From assembly GCA_045617225.1 (NCBI GenBank), contig JAZLIC010000140.1, positions 1 through 11,609 on the forward strand: DNA of 11,609 nucleotides, given 5' to 3'. Numbering within the stretch: the first letter of the stretch is position 1; every line of letters begins with the position of its first letter. Made by a program: the position numbers and the translations under genes. Positions 7,194 through 11,609 of the stretch are shown here, piece by piece. The notes under the pieces are model-generated. The model saw only the letters and a program-made list of their open reading frames with translations, did no database searches and had not been told where the DNA came from. The DNA is from JAZLIC01 sp045617225. Lineage in GTDB: Bacteria; Bacillota; Clostridia; Monoglobales; Monoglobaceae.

Positions 7194-7210
7194 AAGGGAT
7201 TTCTTCCCTT
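7194..7210 (+). other. Small hairpin between the two Cys-rich genes
   Basis: AAGGGA (7194-7199) and TCCCTT (7205-7210) form a 6-bp stem with a 5-nt loop, extendable by GAT/ATC beyond a 2-nt bulge. It is not followed by a clean T-run, so it is more likely a weak attenuator or processing signal than a full terminator. Confidence 0.4.
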
Positions 7211-7253
7211 TTATCTGCTTCATATATAGCCTAAGACAGAAGGAGGTGCTTTT

Positions 7254-7403
7254 ATGGGTTGCTTTGGCGGTTGCGGTAATGACAACAATTGGTTATGGAT
7301 TATCATTTTAATCCTTATCTTCTCTTGCGGTTGCGGTAATAACAGCTGCGGTAACAGCGGTTGCGGTTGCAACAGTTGTGGTTGCAACAGTTGCGGTTGC
7401 TAA
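7254..7403 (+). CDS. Small Cys-rich protein with one hydrophobic segment (copy 2)
   Basis: A 49-residue paralogue of the preceding mini-protein, starting at ATG 7254 with AGGAGGTG just upstream (7241-7248). It carries 11 cysteines: C3 and C7 in the head; C25, C27, C32, C37, C39, C42, C44, C47 and C49 in the tail. The core NWLWIIILILIF (12-23) is nearly the same as in copy 1. The tail is built from Gly-Cys and Asn-Ser-Cys units, the last of them exact 15-bp DNA repeats. Codon choice within the tail is uniform (GGT TGC AAC AGT), as expected for recent repeat expansion. Function is unknown; membrane anchoring with a metal- or thiol-active tail is a guess. The pair is probably co-transcribed, being 70 bp apart in the same orientation, and ends at the terminator at 7417. 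Confidence 0.8.
   Translation: MGCFGGCGNDNNWLWIIILILIFSCGCGNNSCGNSGCGCNSCGCNSCGC
7365..7400 (+). repeat. In-frame 15-bp tandem repeat in the Cys-rich tail
   Basis: GGTTGCAACAGTTGT (7365-7379) is followed directly by GGTTGCAACAGTTGC (7380-7394) and a partial third unit GGTTGC (7395-7400). Each full unit encodes Gly-Cys-Asn-Ser-Cys. The two units differ at one synonymous third position, so copy-number change would keep the reading frame. Confidence 0.85.
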
Positions 7404-7416
7404 TTACTCTGTTTAA

Positions 7417-7447
7417 AAACGGAGCGGCTGAGATGGTCGCTCCGTTT
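7417..7447. terminator. Bidirectional terminator after the Cys-rich genes and the flavoprotein gene
   Basis: The arms AAACGGAGCG (7417-7426) and CGCTCCGTTT (7438-7447) pair perfectly over 10 bp with an 11-nt loop. The A-run at 7415-7419 gives a UUUUU tract on the minus strand, so it suits the flavoprotein gene (ending at 7451) best. The plus-strand T-tract is short (TTTATATT). Confidence 0.8.
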
Positions 7448-7450
7448 ATA

Positions 7451-8074
7451 TTATCTTATGTAGTTTGTCTTTATCTTTGGCTCCGGTGTCGGCAAGCAAA
7501 CGCCTGCTTTTTCGCCGGCTTCAATAGATTTTAAAATCCATGCCATATTTCTGCCGAGTTGTTTCATGGTCTGTACTCCTTCTTCGTCTTTAAGAACTTC
7601 GTCAGGGGTGTTGCCATGTATCATATTCCAATAAGACGAAGATACAACAGGCATATTTGTTATGCCGAAGTATTTAGCTATTTGGTCAAGCGTTGCAGAC
7701 GCACCGCCACGGCGGCAGCTTGCAATAACCGCTCCCGGCTTAAAGGCAAGATTTTTGCCGCCGGCATAAAACAGTCTGTCTAAAAACGAGGTAATGGCTC
7801 CTGATGCGGACGCATAATGCACCGGACTTCCGAATACAAATCCGTCTGCCTCCTTTGCTTTCTCTATGGCAGAGTTTACACTGTCGCTATCATTCACGCA
7901 ACGGCCGAGGTTTCTGCATGCACCGCAACCCATACATCCCTGAACAGGCGTTTTGCCCACATGGAAAACCTCTGCCTCTATGCCTTCTGCTTCAAGCTCA
8001 TCTGCAATTATTTTAAGAGCAGTATATGTGCATCCCTTTTCTTTCGGACTTCCGTTAATAAGTAAAACCTTCAT
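7451..8074 (-). CDS. Flavodoxin-family / iron-sulfur flavoprotein-like NAD(P)H oxidoreductase
   Basis: A 207-residue flavodoxin-fold protein predicted to bind FMN and transfer electrons in the cytoplasm. The N-terminal MKVLLINGSPKEKG (1-14) is the FMN phosphate-binding loop of the NADPH-dependent FMN reductase family, and GSPVHYASASG (82-92) is the second flavin loop. Cysteines C47, C50, C53 and C59 form a CX2CX2CX5C motif, which matches the compact 4Fe-4S motif (CX2CX2CX4-7C) of archaeal-type iron-sulfur flavoproteins. Whether a cluster is present here is inference. An upstream start at 8137 would add 21 residues, but the GGGAGGAGG site at 8081-8089 directly precedes the ATG at 8074, and the promoter lies inside that extension, so 8074 is chosen. 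Physiological substrate unknown (quinone, metal, nitro compound or oxygen species). Confidence 0.88.
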   Translation of the reverse strand: MKVLLINGSPKEKGCTYTALKIIADELEAEGIEAEVFHVGKTPVQGCMGCGACRNLGRCVNDSDSVNSAIEKAKEADGFVFGSPVHYASASGAITSFLDRLFYAGGKNLAFKPGAVIASCRRGGASATLDQIAKYFGITNMPVVSSSYWNMIHGNTPDEVLKDEEGVQTMKQLGRNMAWILKSIEAGEKAGVCLPTPEPKIKTNYIR

Positions 8075-8108
8075 AAATTTCCTCCTCCCAATAATATCTA
8101 TATGCAGA

Positions 8109-8137
8109 ATTGTATGTCTGTTTTCCGCTTTTGTCAA
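8109..8137 (-). promoter_or_regulatory. Promoter of the flavoprotein gene
   Basis: On the minus strand a perfect -35 TTGACA (8132-8137) and a -10 TACAAT (8109-8114) are 17 bp apart, about 35 nt upstream of the ATG at 8074. This is one of the strongest promoters in the window by sequence. Confidence 0.78.
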
Positions 8138-8143
8138 GGGTGG

Positions 8144-8172
8144 TTGAAATTTAAATTTCTTTATGCTACAAT
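8144..8172 (+). promoter_or_regulatory. Promoter of the ymdB-pgeF-dinB operon
   Basis: -35 TTGAAA (8144-8149) and -10 TACAAT (8167-8172) are separated by 17 bp. An extended -10 TGC precedes the -10 box (8164-8166). It diverges from the flavoprotein promoter, with only 6 bp between the two -35 boxes. Confidence 0.75.
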
Positions 8173-8213
8173 AAAAATATTATAACATAGTAAGGTAATA
8201 AGGAGATTTTTAT

Positions 8214-8996
8214 ATGAAAATTCTTGCAATCGGCGATATTGTCGGCAACTGCGGTTGCGAATATATTTGCAAAAATCTAAACAAAATAAGAGATAAATAT
8301 AAGATTGACTTTGTAATTGCAAACGGTGAAAATTCCGCAACTACCAACGGAATTACAAAAGAAATCGCAGACGAGCTTATAACCCGTGGGGTTGATGTTA
8401 TCACTATGGGAAATCACACCTTTGCAAACAAAGGTGCGGCATCGGTTTTAGATGAAAACCATCGTGTTATCCGTCCCCTTAATTATCCGCCTCAGACCGA
8501 GGGCTTTGGCTACACTGTTCAAGACTTGGGATTTGCAAAAATCGGCGTGATAAATCTTATAGGCAGAGTGGATATGCCGCCTGCCGACTGCCCATTCAGG
8601 GCGGCAGAAAAGGCAATAAGCGAGCTTGAAGGCAACGCAGATATTATCATTGTTGATATGCACGCAGAGGCAACAAGCGAGAAGATAGCTCTGGCACACT
8701 TCTTAGACGGCAAGGCGCAGATTGTATTCGGAACACATACCCATGTGCAGACCGCAGATGAGCGGATTTTACCCGCCGGCACCGGATATATTACCGACCT
8801 TGGTATGACGGGCGTTGAGGACTCAGTCCTGGGTGTAGACAAAGATATTATAATCAACTTCTTTTATAATTACGGCAAACGCTATCGCTTTGAAAAGGCA
8901 GAGGGCGAAGTTATGTTTAACGGTTGTATCTTTGAGGTAGACAACAACACCAAAAAGACTATCTCTTTGGAAAGGTTAAGGTTTTTCGAGGTATGA
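8214..8996 (+). CDS. ymdB: YmdB-family metallophosphoesterase (2',3'-cyclic nucleotide phosphodiesterase)
   Basis: A 260-residue calcineurin-like phosphoesterase with two metals in the active site. In Bacillus, YmdB hydrolyses 2',3'-cyclic nucleotides and affects biofilm formation and motility gene expression. All expected metal ligands are visible: D8 (GDIVG), E39-N40 (NGENSA), N67-H68 (GNHTF), H150 (DMHAEATSEK), H175 and H177 (GTHTHVQTAD). Length is standard for the TIGR00282 family. The ATG at 8214 has AAGGAG at good spacing and follows the promoter at 8144-8172. It overlaps the next gene by 4 bp (ATGA), so the two are translationally coupled. The cellular role in this organism is inferred from the family. 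Confidence 0.95.
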   Translation: MKILAIGDIVGNCGCEYICKNLNKIRDKYKIDFVIANGENSATTNGITKEIADELITRGVDVITMGNHTFANKGAASVLDENHRVIRPLNYPPQTEGFGYTVQDLGFAKIGVINLIGRVDMPPADCPFRAAEKAISELEGNADIIIVDMHAEATSEKIALAHFLDGKAQIVFGTHTHVQTADERILPAGTGYITDLGMTGVEDSVLGVDKDIIINFFYNYGKRYRFEKAEGEVMFNGCIFEVDNNTKKTISLERLRFFEV

Positions 8997-9775
8997 GTTT
9001 TACTGAATATAAAAAAAATAATCGCCTTTACCTAAAATGCACGGCGTTAGGCGGCGTGCAACACGGATTTACAACCAAGCTCGGCGGTGCAAGTCACGGG
9101 CATATAGAAGGACTTAACTTAGGTTTTAGAGTAAATGACAATATAGAAGATGTAAAAACCAATTATCGCTATCTGGCAGAGGACTTGTCCATGCCCTATG
9201 AAAAAATGGTTTTGGCAAAGCAAACTCATACCGACAATATACGCATTGTAACGGAAGATGATTTAGGAAAAGGGCTTACCAAAGCAAGCGATATAGAGGA
9301 CACCGACGGTCTTATCACCAACTGCAAAAATATTCCGCTTATTGTATTTTCGGCGGATTGCACACCGATACTGATTTTTGACCCTGTAAAAAAGGCGGTC
9401 GGTGCAATACACGCAGGTTGGCGAGGAAGCGTAAAAAATATTGCCGGAGGGGCAATAGATTTGATGCACTCCGCTTTCGGCTCAAATCCAAAGGATATAT
9501 TGTGTGCAATAGGACCGTCGATTGGCCCCTGTTGCTTTGAAATCGGCGATGATATAGTTGATATGTTCCCAAATGAATATGTAAAAAACAAGAGCGATAA
9601 AAAATATTTGGTTGACCTTTGGAAGTTAAATTCAAAAAATCTTGAAAATTCAGGTATCCAACCTGAAAACATTTTTGTATCCGGTGTTTGTACCGTATGC
9701 AACTGCGACACCTATTATTCTTATCGTGTTCAGAAGGAGAGAACAGGCCGTCAAGGTGCGGTTATAATGCTGTAA
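8993..9775 (+). CDS. pgeF: YfiH/PgeF family protein (multicopper-polyphenol-oxidase-like, purine nucleoside phosphorylase / peptidoglycan editing factor)
   Basis: A 260-residue member of the DUF152 (YfiH/PgeF, CNF1-like) fold. Members were first called laccases; later work assigned them zinc-dependent purine nucleoside phosphorylase/adenosine deaminase activity, and E. coli YfiH keeps misincorporated L-Ser out of peptidoglycan. The metal-site triad is visible: H79 in QTHTDN, C123 in SADCTP and H140 in HAGWRG. GPSIGPCCFEIG (174-185) and the final RTGRQGAV are also family hallmarks. The start ATG overlaps the ymdB stop as ATGA. Its own ribosome binding site is weak (GAGG very close to the start), which fits coupling to ymdB. 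Which activity dominates here cannot be read from sequence. Confidence 0.93.
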   Translation: MSFTEYKKNNRLYLKCTALGGVQHGFTTKLGGASHGHIEGLNLGFRVNDNIEDVKTNYRYLAEDLSMPYEKMVLAKQTHTDNIRIVTEDDLGKGLTKASDIEDTDGLITNCKNIPLIVFSADCTPILIFDPVKKAVGAIHAGWRGSVKNIAGGAIDLMHSAFGSNPKDILCAIGPSIGPCCFEIGDDIVDMFPNEYVKNKSDKKYLVDLWKLNSKNLENSGIQPENIFVSGVCTVCNCDTYYSYRVQKERTGRQGAVIML

Positions 9776-9784
9776 GGAGTTATT

Positions 9785-10954
9785 ATGAATCGAAAAATTC
9801 TTCATTTGGATATGGACGCATTTTTTGCGGCAATAGAAGAGCGTGACAATCCTGCCCTAAAAGGCAAGCCTGTTATTGTAGGCGCATTGCCCGGAACAAG
9901 GGGCGTAGTCAGCACCTGTAATTATATTGCACGCCAATATGGTATTCACTCTGCAATGAGCATTGCGGAGGCATACAGGCGTTGCCCCAAAGGTGAATTT
10001 ATCCTTCCGAACTTCCAAAAGTATCACGAGGCTTCCGAGATTGTCCACGGACTTATGGCAAAATACACCGATATTATAGAATATGTTTCCTTAGATGAGG
10101 GATATATGGATGTTACCGGTAGTGAGTTTTTGTTCGGAGAAGCAGGCGAAATCGGCAAACGCCTTAAAGAAGAAGTTTTTAAGGCAGTAGGCACTACCTG
10201 TTCGGTAGGACTTGGCTACTCTATGATGTCTGCAAAAATGGCAAGTGAAGAAAATAAACCAAACGGTTATTTTGAGATAAGAACGCCCGAAGAATTCCGT
10301 ACTTTGATTTATCACCGACCAATCGGCATAATCCCGGGCGTAGGCAAGAAAACTGTTGCAAGACTTAACTCCTATGGAATAAAAACCGTTGCGGAGTTCC
10401 TTAACCTTGCTCCTGATATGGCAGAGCGATATTTAGGCAAAAACGGTGCTTATGCACTACGGCAATCTGCCTTGGGCATTGACGAAAGGCAGGTTATTCC
10501 CGAGAGTCAGGCAAAATCAATCGGCAAAGAAACCACCTTCCCAAAAGATGTGGAAACCATCAGCGAGCTTGAAGATGCACTAAAATGGCTATCGGAAAAG
10601 GTCAGCAATCGTCTGCGTCGCAAAAAGCTTTGGGGACGGACGGTCACGCTTAAAGTCAAATACGGCGACTTAAAGCAGATAACCCGTGCCAAATCCGGAC
10701 TGCTTACCAATCGTGCCGACGAGATATACAAGGCGGCACGCTCCTCCCTTACCAATGATATTTTAAACGCACCAATTCGCCTGATAGGTGTTACTGTCAG
10801 TCACCTGACAGAGTCTGCCTATGACCAGCTGTCATTTGACGACAACGAAAGCGAAGATAAAATGGGCAAGCTTGAAAAAGTAGTTTTTGATATAAACAAC
10901 TCCTACGGTAAAACGATTCTAAAAAAGGCAAAAGATATTTTTTATGATGAATAA
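9785..10954 (+). CDS. dinB: DNA polymerase IV (Y-family, DinB)
   Basis: An error-prone translesion polymerase of 389 residues. Catalytic carboxylates are D9 (HLDMDAFF) and D104-E105 (SLDEGYMD); the steric gate that excludes ribonucleotides is F14. A helix-hairpin-helix (GIIPGVGKKTVARLNSYGI, 181-199) belongs to the thumb, and the little finger spans about 240-345. QLSF (348-351) is a plausible beta-clamp-binding motif of the QLSLF type, set before a ~38-residue C-terminal tail. AAGGAG (9774-9779) overlaps the stop of pgeF with a 5-nt spacer to the ATG, so this gene is third in the ymdB-pgeF operon. No LexA-type box was recognised upstream; transcription would follow the ymdB promoter, suggesting constitutive rather than SOS-controlled expression (inference). 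Confidence 0.95.
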   Translation: MNRKILHLDMDAFFAAIEERDNPALKGKPVIVGALPGTRGVVSTCNYIARQYGIHSAMSIAEAYRRCPKGEFILPNFQKYHEASEIVHGLMAKYTDIIEYVSLDEGYMDVTGSEFLFGEAGEIGKRLKEEVFKAVGTTCSVGLGYSMMSAKMASEENKPNGYFEIRTPEEFRTLIYHRPIGIIPGVGKKTVARLNSYGIKTVAEFLNLAPDMAERYLGKNGAYALRQSALGIDERQVIPESQAKSIGKETTFPKDVETISELEDALKWLSEKVSNRLRRKKLWGRTVTLKVKYGDLKQITRAKSGLLTNRADEIYKAARSSLTNDILNAPIRLIGVTVSHLTESAYDQLSFDDNESEDKMGKLEKVVFDINNSYGKTILKKAKDIFYDE

Positions 10955-10956
10955 TT

Positions 10957-10994
10957 GAACGATTGTTGCATATGGCTTGACAATCGTTCTTTTT
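10957..10994 (+). terminator. Terminator of the ymdB-pgeF-dinB operon
   Basis: The arms GAACGATTGT (10957-10966) and ACAATCGTTC (10980-10989) pair perfectly over 10 bp, with a 13-nt loop and a T5 tract (10990-10994). The hairpin begins 2 nt after the dinB stop. Its loop and 3' arm contain the -35 box of the rubrerythrin promoter. Confidence 0.88.
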
Positions 10995-11004
10995 ATGCTA
11001 AAAT
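10977..11004 (+). promoter_or_regulatory. Promoter of rubrerythrin, embedded in the dinB terminator
   Basis: A perfect -35 TTGACA (10977-10982) and a -10 TAAAAT (10999-11004) are 16 bp apart, with an extended -10 TGC at 10996-10998. No PerR-like operator was recognised in the short leader. Confidence 0.75.
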
Positions 11005-11022
11005 GTCATTGAGGTGATTGAT

Positions 11023-11565
11023 ATGAAAACAAACAAATATGCAGGAACGCAAACAGAGAAAAACCTGGAAGCCGCTTTTGCCGGCGAGTCACAGGCAAGA
11101 AACAAGTATACATATTTTGCTTCTGCCGCAAAAAAAGCCGGTTTTGAGCAGATTGCCGCTCTCTTCCTTGAAACCGCTGACAATGAGAAGGAGCATGCAA
11201 AGCTTTGGTTCAAGGAGCTTGGCGGTATCGGAACAACTGCGGAGAATCTTGCAGCCGCTGCTGCGGGTGAGAACTACGAGTGGACTGATATGTACGAAGG
11301 CTTTGCAAAAACTGCTGAACAAGAAGGTTTCATTGAGCTTGCAGCCCGTTTCCGCGGTGTCGCCGCCATCGAAAAGAGGCACGAGGAACGCTATCGCGCT
11401 CTCCTGAATAACGTCGAGACTGCAAAGGTATTCGAGAAATCAGAGGTAAAGGTTTGGGAATGCCGTAACTGCGGTCACGTCGTAGTAGGTACAAAGGCTC
11501 CTGAGGTATGCCCTGTATGCGCTCATCCTCAGGCATACTTCGAGATCCACAAGGAGAACTTCTAA
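11023..11565 (+). CDS. rbr: Rubrerythrin
   Basis: A cytoplasmic non-haem diiron peroxidase of 180 residues that reduces hydrogen peroxide in anaerobes. The four-helix ferritin-like domain (1-140) carries the diiron ligands: E22 (GES), E55xxH58 (EKEH), E92 in the third helix and E117xxH120 (EKRH). The C-terminal rubredoxin domain binds one iron through C147, C150 (CRNCGH), C163 and C166 (CPVCAH). The ATG at 11023 is preferred over the GTG at 11014 because GAGGTGAT (11011-11018) is the ribosome binding site and covers that GTG. It has its own promoter and is probably monocistronic on the left side; no terminator is seen in the 44 bp that remain on the right. Identification is secure; the reductant is unknown. 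Confidence 0.96.
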   Translation: MKTNKYAGTQTEKNLEAAFAGESQARNKYTYFASAAKKAGFEQIAALFLETADNEKEHAKLWFKELGGIGTTAENLAAAAAGENYEWTDMYEGFAKTAEQEGFIELAARFRGVAAIEKRHEERYRALLNNVETAKVFEKSEVKVWECRNCGHVVVGTKAPEVCPVCAHPQAYFEIHKENF

Positions 11566-11609
11566 GTCGGGACGCTGACGAAAGTCACGTACTTCCGCTG
11601 TTTTAAGGG

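Noticed and set aside
7194..7210. The hairpin between the Cys-rich genes as a full terminator
   Set aside because: The stem is only 6 bp and is not followed by a continuous T-run.
7046..8074. Cys-rich mini-proteins as modified-peptide (bacteriocin) precursors with the flavoprotein as maturase
   Set aside because: No leader/core layout, radical SAM, cyclase or peptidase-transporter gene is nearby. The flavoprotein is convergent, on its own promoter, and separated by a terminator.
8075..8137. N-terminal extension of the flavoprotein to 8137
   Set aside because: The extension contains the ribosome binding site and most of the promoter, and family members start at the MKVLLINGSP segment.
11566..11609. 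A terminator after rubrerythrin
   Set aside because: The 44 remaining bases show only a 3-4 bp stem (GAC/GTC) and no proper T-tract; the real terminator may lie beyond the window.

Overview
The window looks like a piece of chromosome from an anaerobic, low- to mid-GC member of the Firmicutes, class Clostridia. The grounds are the strong GGAGG-type ribosome binding sites, sigma-A-like promoters with 17-bp spacers, AddAB-type recombination instead of RecBCD, a rubrerythrin, and glycine/cysteine-rich mini-proteins of a kind common in Clostridia. No tRNA, rRNA, CRISPR array, insertion sequence or phage gene was found. The gene order reads as ordinary core and metabolic chromosome with short intergenic gaps.

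Layout: (1) 1-2516, minus strand: the N-terminal three quarters of AddB, a subunit of the AddAB double-strand-break repair helicase-nuclease, running off the left edge. (2) 2631-4517, plus strand: a cytoplasmic GH13 alpha-glucan hydrolase of the neopullulanase/cyclomaltodextrinase type, divergent from addB and closed by a bidirectional terminator. (3) 4555-6872, minus strand: a three-gene polar amino acid ABC importer, transcribed in the order binding lipoprotein, permease, ATPase. A hairpin sits after the binding-protein gene and a 14-bp overlap couples permease to ATPase. (4) 7046-7403, plus strand: two tandem mini-genes for Cys/Gly-rich proteins with one hydrophobic segment each. (5) 7451-8074, minus strand: an iron-sulfur flavoprotein-like reductase. 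(6) 8214-10954, plus strand: a tight ymdB-pgeF-dinB operon (phosphodiesterase, peptidoglycan-editing/purine nucleoside enzyme, translesion DNA polymerase IV). (7) 11023-11565, plus strand: rubrerythrin, whose promoter -35 box lies inside the dinB terminator.

The most unusual object is the binding lipoprotein at 6042-6872. Its two sequence blocks are in swapped order compared with GlnH-type binding proteins. The block that is normally the C-terminal half follows the lipoprotein signal. The block that is normally the N-terminal half comes last, and the protein stops at what is normally the first hinge strand. This is a natural circular permutation that keeps the expected ligand-contact residues. 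Other points of interest are an AddB whose Walker A motif is eroded, a GH13 gene whose best-spaced start codon is ATA, and the tandem Cys-rich mini-proteins.

The genes fall into several independent functions: DNA repair (addB, dinB), sugar and amino acid acquisition (GH13 enzyme, ABC importer), signalling and cell-wall or nucleoside housekeeping (ymdB, pgeF), and anaerobic redox or oxidative-stress defence (flavoprotein, rubrerythrin). I see no single system that joins them all.
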